Source of the DNA: Pseudomonadales bacterium
GTDB taxonomy: Bacteria; Pseudomonadota; Gammaproteobacteria; Pseudomonadales; Azotimanducaceae
Length of the DNA stretch: 64,000 bases
Assembly: GCA_012103505.1 (NCBI GenBank)
Contig: WLWP01000001.1
Location: 3,286,001 to 3,350,000 of the forward strand
Direction: 5' to 3'
In this document: positions 56,389 through 64,000 of the stretch, one piece after another
Layout of the letters: every line of letters begins with the position of its first letter
Position numbering within the stretch: position 1 is the first letter of the stretch
Made by a program: the position numbers and the translations under genes
Notes under the pieces: generated by a model
The model's database searches: none
What the model was told of the DNA's origin: nothing
The model's input: only the letters and a program-made list of their open reading frames with translations

Positions 56389-58260
56389 ATGATTTCAAAA
56401 ATAGAGGGGCTACTAGGAACAACTTCCCTGCACTACCGGAGTTGGGCATCTCTGGCGACACTTGTCTCACTCTTACTGGCAGGGTGTGAACAAACACCAA
56501 AAACCCTTTGCGACCGAGTCACGTCAGGTGACGAGCAACAAAAACTCGCACTCCTGGTAGGGATCAGCCAATACAAACTGCCCGGTATCAACCTAAGAGG
56601 TCCTACCCGCGATGTCGCCCGTCTGAAGAACTTGCTAATCAATAAGTACGACTTTGCAGAGTCAAATATTTGTGTCCTGACCGATGAACGAGCAACGGCA
56701 GCAAACCTTATCACTGCGTTCAATGAACACCTAATCGGAAATGCTGACAAAGATGACCTCGCCATCTTCTACTTCGCCGGTCACGGATCACAAACTAAAG
56801 ATGACGGAGAAGATGAGAGTGATGGCTGGGATGAAACTATCGTCATGCACGACTCACGGGTCGATACGTCCGATTTTCGCGACGACAACCTACGAAATTT
56901 AGTCGAAGGGCTCCACTCGAAAACGGAAAATATTTCCATAATCATGGATAGCTGTCATTCAGGAACTGGCGCTCGTACCTCCGACTCGAGCGTTCGGAGC
57001 CTGCCTCCAGAGGGCATGACCAACTGGAGGTCTGCTCGCGGCACAACAGATCCATCAGAACTCCTTTTACCTGGTATCACGGAGCTTTCCGCAGCTATTG
57101 ATGGCACAGAAGCAAAGGAGGACGAAGACACGGGAGTATTTACGGATTCCCTAATCAAAACTCTCGCATTTGAACGACAACCTCAATCATACGCAGCACT
57201 TTTTCGAGCGATGTATCCACTAGTCGCAACCAGAAGCAACCAAATTCCAGGACTTTCGGGTGAAAGTTCCAGGCTAGTCTTTGACCATCGTAAATCGACC
57301 CGTCCGCTGACTTGGGAAGTCTTCGATGTCACTGAGAATGCAGTGCAAGTGGGTGGGCCACCACTACCCGGGTTGGGGGTTGGCGCTGAGCTCGTTTTGT
57401 TTGAAGAAGCAGACCAAAACACACCGGTGGGCGTCATGATTCTTGATACCTTCGATGGGTTGTCTGGCTTTGGTCGGTTGCACAAAGGTCACGCCAAACT
57501 TGGAAATCTCGCGAGCCTATCTACCCCAAGCCCTTCTGCGAACAAGTTATCATTCAAAATATCTCTTCGTGCTCACGATCGGGAACCAACACTCAAAGAA
57601 ACCTTGAGTCAATCCGACCCCAGCCTCGTCTACCAGGAAGATGCTCTTTTTGAGATCGACACAGAACATGACAACTGGCAAATTCTTGACAGCGCAGGCG
57701 AACATCGAGCGAGTGTCTCTAGTCACACTCAGCTTCCAGCTACAATGCAAAAATTCCATCGGCAATACAGCCTCTTGCAAGTTATTAACGCAAACTCGTC
57801 CGGCTCCGACAGGGAATTCACGATCTCCCTAAAAGAACATATCGATGAAAATTGTTCGCCGCAAATTTCGTCACCTGATCTTGGCCCATTGCAACAGCTC
57901 ACTGAAAACTCCTGTTGGGACGTAATCGCAACTTCGAAAGTGTCCCATGTGTTAACTGTTGGTGGCTTAATCCTCTCATCGAATGGGGAAATATATCCTA
58001 TGAGGGAAACTGCCCTAAGGCCGATGCAAGAAAGTCGGCTTATCCGATTTCAAGCAGCAGCTCCGTTCGAAATAGCAGATCACGTTGTGGCTATCGGTAC
58101 CGCAGGACCACTCAATATAGACTGGCCAGCATTCGCAGACCCTAAAAGATCGATTAGCGGTCTTGGGATCACGTTAAACGAGAGTTTCGAGATGGCACGA
58201 AGCGGCATAGACGCAAGGTGGACTCACTCGACGTTAAGCGTAACGATTCAACCGCGTTAG
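56389..58260 (+). CDS. Lipoprotein metacaspase-type protease (caspase family C14)
   Basis: A 623-residue protein. The signal peptide ends in LLLAGC (Cys33), so it is an acylated lipoprotein. Residues ~50-300 are a caspase-fold domain of metacaspase type: LALLVGISQYKLPGINLRG, catalytic His132 in FYFAGHGSQ, an acidic loop with EDESDGWDE, and catalytic Cys189 in IIMDSCHSG. The acidic loop is the place where metacaspases bind calcium. The remaining ~320 residues are beta-rich and unassigned. Metacaspases usually cleave after Arg or Lys. It converges on the lysozyme gene, sharing TTAG for both stops. GGGGG lies 12 bases before the ATG. Confidence 0.9.
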   Translation: MISKIEGLLGTTSLHYRSWASLATLVSLLLAGCEQTPKTLCDRVTSGDEQQKLALLVGISQYKLPGINLRGPTRDVARLKNLLINKYDFAESNICVLTDERATAANLITAFNEHLIGNADKDDLAIFYFAGHGSQTKDDGEDESDGWDETIVMHDSRVDTSDFRDDNLRNLVEGLHSKTENISIIMDSCHSGTGARTSDSSVRSLPPEGMTNWRSARGTTDPSELLLPGITELSAAIDGTEAKEDEDTGVFTDSLIKTLAFERQPQSYAALFRAMYPLVATRSNQIPGLSGESSRLVFDHRKSTRPLTWEVFDVTENAVQVGGPPLPGLGVGAELVLFEEADQNTPVGVMILDTFDGLSGFGRLHKGHAKLGNLASLSTPSPSANKLSFKISLRAHDREPTLKETLSQSDPSLVYQEDALFEIDTEHDNWQILDSAGEHRASVSSHTQLPATMQKFHRQYSLLQVINANSSGSDREFTISLKEHIDENCSPQISSPDLGPLQQLTENSCWDVIATSKVSHVLTVGGLILSSNGEIYPMRETALRPMQESRLIRFQAAAPFEIADHVVAIGTAGPLNIDWPAFADPKRSISGLGITLNESFEMARSGIDARWTHSTLSVTIQPR

Positions 58261-58934
58261 ACTTCACCCTGAATAATGTCGATTGGGCTCTGGTTTCTTT
58301 CCGTATCTTCGGGCAATAGGGATCGAGAAGCCTGCCCATCAAACCAAACCTCAATCTCCTTTTCTCTTCGTACGATAAGGCCAGGCAGCTCTACTCTATT
58401 CGCGAACCGCCAACGACGAAGTTCCGAGGGTACAACGACTAGATTTTCGGTATTAATTTCTCGCAACAATGTTGAATTCTTGAAGTTACCGCTTCCCACA
58501 TTGAACACAAAGTCACATAGCGCGCTATATTGAGCGATATCCAAATCTACGGTTACCAAAGCAGTAACCGCTATCTCTGCTTGCCGCATGTCCGCCCGTA
58601 GTAATTCCTCTCCCTGCTCCTCAGCAATCCCGGGTTGGTAAGGATCCCCAGACGTGCACGGAGATTTGTGCAGGAGGTGCCCGTAGCCGATCGTACAATA
58701 GCCAGCAGGGTCATTGTAAAGTTGAGGCTCCCAACCCTCTGATACTTTGGTGACACCCAATCCGGTGCTACTAATCTGGCGAATCTCGACTCCCTCTGGC
58801 GGAAGGATTCGGGTCGCATCTTCTGTAAGGATCCCAGGAGCGCCTTTGTTATGTAACGTGGGGTACTCTTGCGAACAGCCCACGCACAAGCCAAGTAGGA
58901 CAATCGTTACAAGGTCATTCCGTCGCAATTTCAT
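58257..58934 (-). CDS. GH24 (T4/P22-type) lysozyme as a lipoprotein
   Basis: A 225-residue protein that should cleave peptidoglycan. The N terminus MKLRRNDLVTIVLLGLCVGC looks like a lipoprotein signal (Cys20). The mature part has VSEGWEPQLYNDPAGY then CTIGYGHLL. Glu66, Asp75 and Thr81 reproduce the T4 lysozyme catalytic spacing (Glu-8-Asp-5-Thr) exactly. GH24 enzymes are usually phage or prophage endolysins, yet no other phage gene is near. It starts 20 bases inside the end of the caspase-like gene, and the longer frame to 59165 is only antisense overlap. The ribosome site is weak. Confidence 0.85.
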   Translation of the reverse strand: MKLRRNDLVTIVLLGLCVGCSQEYPTLHNKGAPGILTEDATRILPPEGVEIRQISSTGLGVTKVSEGWEPQLYNDPAGYCTIGYGHLLHKSPCTSGDPYQPGIAEEQGEELLRADMRQAEIAVTALVTVDLDIAQYSALCDFVFNVGSGNFKNSTLLREINTENLVVVPSELRRWRFANRVELPGLIVRREKEIEVWFDGQASRSLLPEDTERNQSPIDIIQGEV

Positions 58935-59766
58935 CTTTTCTTGTCCAACTCTGTCGAGACAGCAAAGCCGCCTCTTGAAGATCCGCAACCTGCTGTCTGG
59001 ATCGAACCAGCCTCTTCCAAACTCTCGACTCATTACAACTCGTATAGGAGACCATCGCATCTGTAGGGAGGAATTCCCCGACCGAGGCTCTTTGTTGAGC
59101 AGGAACACAGAGATCAAAGAGCAGCACTCTCCGTTCAGGTTCTGGTAGGACCTCCAGAATCTCATTCAAACTTGCGCCAGTTATACGCATTCTGTGCGGG
59201 ACGCTGTCATGAGCAGCTAAATAGAGATCGCTCTTGCCTGTAACTACATGTCCAGTGAAATACACGAGGCCAACGCCCTCTTTGTTGTAGTAGCTTCGAG
59301 AGCCTATCTCGTACAGCGCTTCACGAATTTGATCAACGGTGGCCTCTTCGTCTCGTAACATAAACAATTCACCTACGGGCACTGCATTCTTGCGACTCAC
59401 TCGAGACAGCATGAATCCCTCGTCAAGATCGAAATAGTCGAACGTACGGTAACGCGCAATCGCAATACCCAACGCATACACGCTCCGCTCAACCGCCCGT
59501 GTCACAGTTAGCTTTTTCACCGATCTTTGATTTTCACAATCGGTGACCAGGACTGTAAGTTGATTTGCTCCTTCTTCTAGCGGCACTTCAACAAGCTCGT
59601 CAGTGAAGACGACGTCCACATCTCCATGGCATAAGCTTTTTTGGATGTCGTGATTGAACCCCAAGGTTTTGTTGGAAACTCGTATCATTCCAAGGCCGCT
59701 TAGATCGTCTGCCATAAACCGCAATGGATAGACACTCGCCGTAGTTTCTATCGTTCCCGTATCCAT
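58915..59766 (-). CDS. Ig-like / divergent caspase-fold protein
   Basis: A 283-residue frame. Residues 1-90 resemble the Ig-like domain that often precedes or follows caspase domains (EEGANQLTVLVTDCENQ). Residues ~95-283 follow the caspase fold: YALGIAIARYRTF, His173 in GLVYFTGHVV and Cys220 in VLLFDLCVPAQ. The usual GHG is GHV and DxC is DLC; both catalytic positions are kept, but activity is less certain. The Ig-like part appears to begin 40 codons before this ATG, in frame with the upstream lipoprotein and separated from it by one TAA; no ATG, GTG or TTG lies between. See findings. Confidence 0.7.
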   Translation of the reverse strand: MDTGTIETTASVYPLRFMADDLSGLGMIRVSNKTLGFNHDIQKSLCHGDVDVVFTDELVEVPLEEGANQLTVLVTDCENQRSVKKLTVTRAVERSVYALGIAIARYRTFDYFDLDEGFMLSRVSRKNAVPVGELFMLRDEEATVDQIREALYEIGSRSYYNKEGVGLVYFTGHVVTGKSDLYLAAHDSVPHRMRITGASLNEILEVLPEPERRVLLFDLCVPAQQRASVGEFLPTDAMVSYTSCNESRVWKRLVRSRQQVADLQEAALLSRQSWTRKDEIATE

Positions 59767-59904
59767 GGGGTCTAGCGGTGCCCTTTCTTCTCCTGATTTC
59801 GCTTCTATTGCTGCCGCAAAAGAAATTGTTGGCTTCTCAGAAACCTTGCGTGAACCAAAAAAATTGCTCGACTTGAGCTCCCGCTCAACGACGTTGAGAT
59901 CTGT

Positions 59905-60426
59905 TTACAATGCAAATGACAATCTCGTGGAGTCTGCATCAAGTCGTCCGTTGCCAGAGATGTAGCGACGTGAGATTACTAGCCTTTTTTCTGGGTCTTC
60001 TGAATCGAAGAGGGAGAGGCGCAAACCCAGACTAGCATCACTGAAATCCGAACCAAGTGAACGCTCGTAGACTGAGACGACCACAACCGCAGAAATGTCC
60101 GGAGATTTGTCAAAAAGCGCCTCTACCTGTCCGCGATCCACCGGGTAGGTAAGTGGTAGGGAAAGTTGCTTTGGCGTTGATATTTCTCTCAGCCTCAGCG
60201 ATAGCTTCAAACTATCCGCCGCTAAGCGCTGGAGTTTACGCGCCTCACTCCGACTGAAATTAGCCGCATCGCTGACAACAACCGGTAGTACATGGATTTG
60301 CTCTTCGCGATATTCCTTGAGATCAATATTGTCCGCGACCAACCACAAGGGTCCGCTTTTGGACAAACACCCCTGAGTGAGCAAAACCATACTCACTAGC
60401 AAAATATTGGACACAAACCGTTTCAT
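59905..60426 (-). CDS. Lipoprotein of unknown function in the protease cluster
   Basis: A 173-residue lipoprotein: MKRFVSNILLVSMVLLTQGC (Cys20 acylated). The mature part alternates strands and helices (HVLPVVVSDAANF, AVVVVSVYERSLG), loosely like TolB-N or CsgG-type periplasmic lipoproteins; that is a fold guess. It begins in a four-base overlap with the metacaspase gene. It ends with a TAA after which the same frame continues open into the caspase-like gene, so it may once have been, or may still be, the N-terminal half of a longer protein. Confidence 0.75.
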   Translation of the reverse strand: MKRFVSNILLVSMVLLTQGCLSKSGPLWLVADNIDLKEYREEQIHVLPVVVSDAANFSRSEARKLQRLAADSLKLSLRLREISTPKQLSLPLTYPVDRGQVEALFDKSPDISAVVVVSVYERSLGSDFSDASLGLRLSLFDSEDPEKRLVISRRYISGNGRLDADSTRLSFAL

Positions 60427-61616
60427 CTCGGTGCTACCGCCGGAAGATGCATATCCCTTATCGCACTGCCTCCTCGAGTCGTCGGCTTCTGAAACTTTGG
60501 TCCAGAAAACTCGTCTTTAAAGAATTGCTCAAGCTCGTGGTATGCCTTCCCTTTGTCGTGCATCTCTTTCAAAAAGTGAGTAAAGACGCCACTTTTATGC
60601 TCAGGGTGCTCGTAGCTCGGTTCGCCATCCGTGGAAGAAGCAACCCACAGCAAATTGCTCGGTGTATCTGGCGGTGGCTTGTTGGGTATCTGGCTGTAAT
60701 TAGTGCGACCTTTGAACAGAGATTTTGAACGCGCTTGTTCCGGTACTGGGGCCGCTTGTGGCTCATCTGAAGCCGCAGAAATTCCGCTGGCAGCGTTAAC
60801 CAATCTTCTATCGCCGCTAAAACATGCATCCGTTAACAACACTCGGCGGTCGGCTAAAGTCAGTTCCTTCAAATCTTCGATTACATCCGTCCTTGAATAG
60901 AGCTCCGTGCCCTTATTGTTGTCAGCGCCATAAGGAACGAAGTAGCTTTCGATTGCGTGTCCTCGCTTAATCTTGGTTCCGTGACCCGAGAAATAGAATA
61001 TTAAGGTGCCATATTTCGATAAGCGTTCGCCTAGGTTGGTGAGCGTTTCGCGGATATTTGTGAGCGTTGCGCCACCATCCAAAAGCACCCGGACGTGTCT
61101 GTCTTTATCCTCAAACGAATTCAACATTAGATCTTCGAACCAAAGCGCATCACTAACCGCATATTCCAGTTGATCAGCTTCCGCAGGATAGTCGTCTATC
61201 CCAACCACCAGCGCGACGACTCTAGAATCTCCGACAAATACATTTGTTCTCACACGAGCAACACACTCTCCCGCTAATCGAGTCTCAATCTGTAGTAATC
61301 GCGAACCCTGGGTCATTTCGAGACTCGCCTCAGACCTCCTCGGTCCGATCAGCGCATCGTAGATCATATCTTGGCTGCTGGAGATATCCTCGATGTGGAA
61401 TTCCTCTCCAGGTACATCGGAACTTAGCACTACTTCCTCATATTCATGCTCTTTGATGTTAAATTGGATCGACAAGGTATCAAACAGCAAGGGCTCATTG
61501 TGCCCACGCAACTCATTAGTTAAAAAACGAATTCGATCGTCTGGATTAGTACAGTTAGCATTAGCAAACGAGGACAGCAAGAAAGCAAAGAGCCCTACGG
61601 ATCGAATAAAAATCAT
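60423..61616 (-). CDS. Secreted metacaspase-type protease (caspase family C14)
   Basis: A 397-residue protein with a Sec signal peptide (MIFIRSVGLFAFLLSSFANA), then a ~110-residue N-terminal part and a caspase domain from about residue 130: VVALVVGIDDYPAEADQLEYA, His212 in LIFYFSGHGTK, Cys265 in VLLTDACFSG. A proline-rich insert (residues ~285-325) follows the Cys. It should be a periplasmic Cys protease with basic P1 preference, by family. It overlaps both neighbours by four bases. Confidence 0.88.
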   Translation of the reverse strand: MIFIRSVGLFAFLLSSFANANCTNPDDRIRFLTNELRGHNEPLLFDTLSIQFNIKEHEYEEVVLSSDVPGEEFHIEDISSSQDMIYDALIGPRRSEASLEMTQGSRLLQIETRLAGECVARVRTNVFVGDSRVVALVVGIDDYPAEADQLEYAVSDALWFEDLMLNSFEDKDRHVRVLLDGGATLTNIRETLTNLGERLSKYGTLIFYFSGHGTKIKRGHAIESYFVPYGADNNKGTELYSRTDVIEDLKELTLADRRVLLTDACFSGDRRLVNAASGISAASDEPQAAPVPEQARSKSLFKGRTNYSQIPNKPPPDTPSNLLWVASSTDGEPSYEHPEHKSGVFTHFLKEMHDKGKAYHELEQFFKDEFSGPKFQKPTTRGGSAIRDMHLPAVAPR

Positions 61617-63043
61617 AACTCATCAACCTCCCGCACCTTGTCAATCCACTCGCGATAGCTAACAACGTCCGTATACACGCCGGGGAACTGTTCGAATGCG
61701 CAGCCGTAACCAAAACTCACAATGCCAACCAGATTGAGTTGGCCATACCTATTCTGCTGAAAAGCACCACTACCGCTATCCCCTTGGCACGCATCCTTAC
61801 CTGGTTTACTTGCGCAGAACATCCGTTCATCAAAGTTTTCGTATTGTGCATGACAATACGTATTCGCATGGATCTCAAGATCGACTGACTGTAGATCTTC
61901 AACCATCGAGCCTCCGTAGTGCGTTGCTCCCCAACCGACCGAAGTTACAAAATCACCAGCCCGTAGCGGTTCCTCCCAAGTGTGTGGGGTGTCGTACCCG
62001 CTCACGGGATCTTTGAGCCGTACCAAAGCGATATCCGCTTCGAAGTGACCTTGATTGTCGAAACCAATATGGCGCCAGACACGTAACGGAGAATTTTTTT
62101 CTCCCTGCCTTTCATTTGACGCTGGGTTCAAGTTCGTCCGCCCAATAAGAATCGTTGACTCGCTTGTTATCGCGCAATGGGCTGCTGTTAGAACCCAATA
62201 GGGATCCAGCAAGGTACCCCCACAGAAGTTCTCGTACCGCTCTCCCTGTAAAGTTGAAAACGAAACGGACCATTCCATTTGCCCATCTTCTACCTTGGAA
62301 CCGCCGACTATTTTCGGACTACCGTACTCGGCTCTTATTTGCGGGTCGTCTTCGACGATCGCAGTCCATAGTGGTTTTGTGCGAAGTGTGCCTATGTTTT
62401 GATAAGCGATCGGTTTACCAGAGGCATCATATAGCAGCACCGTACTCGCATTCGATTGTTCGGAGACGGGGTCTAGATCATCAATCGGAGCTATTCCACG
62501 AGCAACGGGTCGACCCTCGTGCAAGCGAGGCGAACTACGGAAAGTAACAGATGTATCGGGACAAAGTTGAAGTGCAGTTTCTAACTCCGGCCCCAAGTTG
62601 CTCGCGTTGGCAGCAGAGAAATCAGAGTGCTGCGAGAGCCAGCGACCAATCAGAAAACGCGCACCATCATCTTGTGCCCATTCAATCAGGTTGCTCACTA
62701 ACGGTTCGAGTTCGCGTGCGAGCGCATGCCCCGGGATACCCTTAAGCGAAAAGGAGCTTTCATCACTAAAACCTAATGGTTCGTCAATATCGAATTGGGC
62801 TCTATCGGCCGCAACTAAGCCCGTCGCCTGACTTGCTTCCAACCCGACTAGCTCGCTCGCCTTTGCAAATATGGGTATCGTGATGCGAAGTGGTTTTTCG
62901 GTTCTACAGGTATAAAACTCAAGACTACCCTCTACGCTGCGATCGCCACTTCGAAGCTCATCCATGAGCGTCGCAACATCAGCATACACACCCTGCAATA
63001 GGCAGCAGGAACAGAGGATTGAAGCGAGGATGCGAAATTTCAT
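61613..63043 (-). CDS. Secreted trypsin-like (S1) serine protease zymogen
   Basis: A 476-residue protein: signal peptide (MKFRILASILCSCCLLQGVYA), a ~224-residue pro-region without clear family, then an S1 domain beginning IVGG at 245. The residue before it is Lys244, a classic activation site. The triad is His289 (LTAAHC), Asp337 (ADIALV) and Ser423 (GDSGSG); Asp417 in DACQGDSG is the S1-pocket residue giving Arg/Lys preference, and it would therefore be able to cut its own activation site or a neighbour's. Disulfide cysteines are present. It overlaps the subtilase and metacaspase genes by four bases. Confidence 0.9.
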   Translation of the reverse strand: MKFRILASILCSCCLLQGVYADVATLMDELRSGDRSVEGSLEFYTCRTEKPLRITIPIFAKASELVGLEASQATGLVAADRAQFDIDEPLGFSDESSFSLKGIPGHALARELEPLVSNLIEWAQDDGARFLIGRWLSQHSDFSAANASNLGPELETALQLCPDTSVTFRSSPRLHEGRPVARGIAPIDDLDPVSEQSNASTVLLYDASGKPIAYQNIGTLRTKPLWTAIVEDDPQIRAEYGSPKIVGGSKVEDGQMEWSVSFSTLQGERYENFCGGTLLDPYWVLTAAHCAITSESTILIGRTNLNPASNERQGEKNSPLRVWRHIGFDNQGHFEADIALVRLKDPVSGYDTPHTWEEPLRAGDFVTSVGWGATHYGGSMVEDLQSVDLEIHANTYCHAQYENFDERMFCASKPGKDACQGDSGSGAFQQNRYGQLNLVGIVSFGYGCAFEQFPGVYTDVVSYREWIDKVREVDEL

Positions 63044-64000
63044 TCGTTCAGGCTCTTTCTCAACGTTTCTGATAGATCAGCATTCCTAAGAGTTTGTGCT
63101 GCAAACTCAAGGTGCCCATGCTCATTTCCCGCTCGTGCGAGCCTATTGAGCGCCCTTCGTACCACTTCATTCGTACTGTAGTGATAGAGGACTTCCGTTT
63201 CGAATCGAGCAGAATTCTCTGCCTGCTTGAAGAGCGATTCGTAGTCTTCGATGATATGATCAATTTCAGTACCTTCATCGTACAGCGTTCGAAAAAGAGG
63301 TAGCCGGTCTTCGTCGGAAAGACCGGAACGAGACTCAAATGACCCCAACGGTGCCTCAAGAAGACGTTTAGCGTCGATAATTCCTGAGCCATACCAATCT
63401 GCTCGCCATTCTTTGTCAGCACAAATCACGCCTTCAGGTCTATTTGTATCTTCGGCGGTCGGTCGCCAAGTTGCTGAATTTGCAGCCGCTCGGAATGCCC
63501 TAACCACATGACCTTGTTTGACTAACTGGCGGAATGCAGGAGAGTTTCGGTGTTTCGCAACCCAAAGCGCAGCAACACCAGTCGTAGTCGCAGTTGCGAA
63601 GGTGGTTCCTGTACCCATACCGATTGTAAACCCGTTCTCTTCATCAGCGCTTCCCCGCCAAACTGATTGTCCCGGCGCACTGAAATCGATTCGCGAGCCG
63701 AAAGAGCTGCCAGACCACGGCTCACATTGAATGTTGATGGCAGCAACGCCTATCGTCGAGTTGAATCGAGCTGGCCAAACTGTGAGGCCGACATAGTTAC
63801 CAGCGGCTGCAATCGTTAGGTAACCGTTCTTTTCTGCCTTCTTAACAGCTCGCCATAGTGTCCACGACGGTGGGCCACCCATGGCGATCGAGATAATCCG
63901 CGGGTTCCCTCTCACACGATTCTCGGCAACACGATAAATGGCCTCTGCGAGCTTCTTCTGGTTTAGAACCACCACAGAGGTGTGAACACGAATAGGAATC
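63040..64000 (-). CDS. Subtilisin-like (S8) peptidase, 5' end beyond window, Thr at nucleophile position
   Basis: A partial protein (at least 320 residues; the frame is open to the window edge as IPIRVHTSVVVLN). The subtilase core is clear: ISIAMGG, the oxyanion Asn in TIAAAGNYVG, and IGVAAINIQ. The nucleophile motif, normally GTSxA, reads MGTGTTFATATTTGVAALW, codon ACC, so Thr replaces Ser. The Asp and His motifs lie beyond the window. The C-terminal ~130 residues are helical, repeat-like. It is the first visible gene of the cluster; the stop overlaps the trypsin gene start by four bases. Confidence 0.85.
   Translation of the reverse strand, partial: IPIRVHTSVVVLNQKKLAEAIYRVAENRVRGNPRIISIAMGGPPSWTLWRAVKKAEKNGYLTIAAAGNYVGLTVWPARFNSTIGVAAINIQCEPWSGSSFGSRIDFSAPGQSVWRGSADEENGFTIGMGTGTTFATATTTGVAALWVAKHRNSPAFRQLVKQGHVVRAFRAAANSATWRPTAEDTNRPEGVICADKEWRADWYGSGIIDAKRLLEAPLGSFESRSGLSDEDRLPLFRTLYDEGTEIDHIIEDYESLFKQAENSARFETEVLYHYSTNEVVRRALNRLARAGNEHGHLEFAAQTLRNADLSETLRKSLNE

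Noticed and set aside
58934..59165. N-terminal extension of the lysozyme to 59165
   Set aside because: It would lie across the caspase-like gene in another frame, has no signal peptide, and would bury the lipobox found at ATG 58934.
56389..64000. Prophage or gasdermin-type defence island
   Set aside because: No capsid, tail, integrase, gasdermin or STAND ATPase gene is visible; the lysozyme alone is not enough.
1..64000. tRNA, rRNA, CRISPR array, insertion sequence
   Set aside because: No cloverleaf-type, repeat-spacer or transposase patterns were noticed by eye on either strand. A covariance-model scan was not possible.

Overview
The window looks like chromosomal DNA of a Gram-negative bacterium, most likely an aerobic marine gammaproteobacterium. 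That reading is an inference from an RND/TolC efflux operon with a lipoprotein-type outer-membrane channel, several lipobox proteins, a fused indolepyruvate:ferredoxin oxidoreductase, a ribBX+ribA pair, moderate GC and very tight packing. No tRNA, rRNA, CRISPR array, insertion sequence or integrase was seen, and no stretch over 300 bases lacks a gene or gene remnant.

Layout. 0-6.3 kb: 3' part of a zinc-ribbon/class III nucleotide cyclase/AAA ATPase regulator, an M20 amidohydrolase, an acetyltransferase, a TauD-like dioxygenase, a carboxymuconolactone-decarboxylase remnant and a class III aminotransferase. 6.2-12.4 kb: an outer-membrane factor-adaptor-RND pump operon ending in a small globin. 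12.5-18.4 kb: an F420-type LLM oxidoreductase, two P450s, a DUF2889 protein, an SDR and a TetR regulator with a palindromic operator. 18.5-23.9 kb: a five-gene operon (CPBP protease, membrane aspartyl protease, Tat-exported spermidine-dehydrogenase-like flavoprotein, MetE-like methyltransferase, DUF3750 protein). 23.9-35 kb: acyl-CoA and lipid catabolism (SDRs, two enoyl-CoA hydratases, CoA-transferase, two acyl-CoA dehydrogenases, fatty-acid hydroxylase, carotenoid oxygenase, a frameshifted P450). 35-47.8 kb: SDR, YtcJ-type amidohydrolase with a CobW metallochaperone, acyl-CoA synthetase, Rieske oxygenase with an FNR-type box, sulfatase plus MFS transporter, Baeyer-Villiger monooxygenase. 47.8-56.2 kb: riboflavin genes, a LysR regulator with two palindromes, a secreted protein, fused indolepyruvate:ferredoxin oxidoreductase and a frameshifted GMC oxidoreductase.

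56.4-64 kb differs from the rest and is the most interesting region. Six overlapping or near-abutting minus-strand genes encode a subtilase with Thr at the nucleophile position, a trypsin-like zymogen, a metacaspase, a lipoprotein, a divergent caspase-fold protein and a lipoprotein lysozyme of the T4/P22 (GH24) type. They meet, stop codon to stop codon, a seventh gene encoding a lipoprotein metacaspase. Five of the seven carry visible export signals, so this looks like an envelope-located protease/muralytic module. Its function is unknown; a proteolytic cascade ending in cell-wall cleavage is one hypothesis.

Much of the rest fits oxidative breakdown of hydrophobic substrates (P450s, BVMO, Rieske oxygenase, ACAD, ECH, SDR, CoA-transferase, acyl-CoA synthetase). 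Two genes (P450 at 28.9-30.1 kb, GMC oxidoreductase at 54.6-56.2 kb) carry single-base frameshifts that may be real or sequencing errors, and two short enzyme remnants sit between genes.
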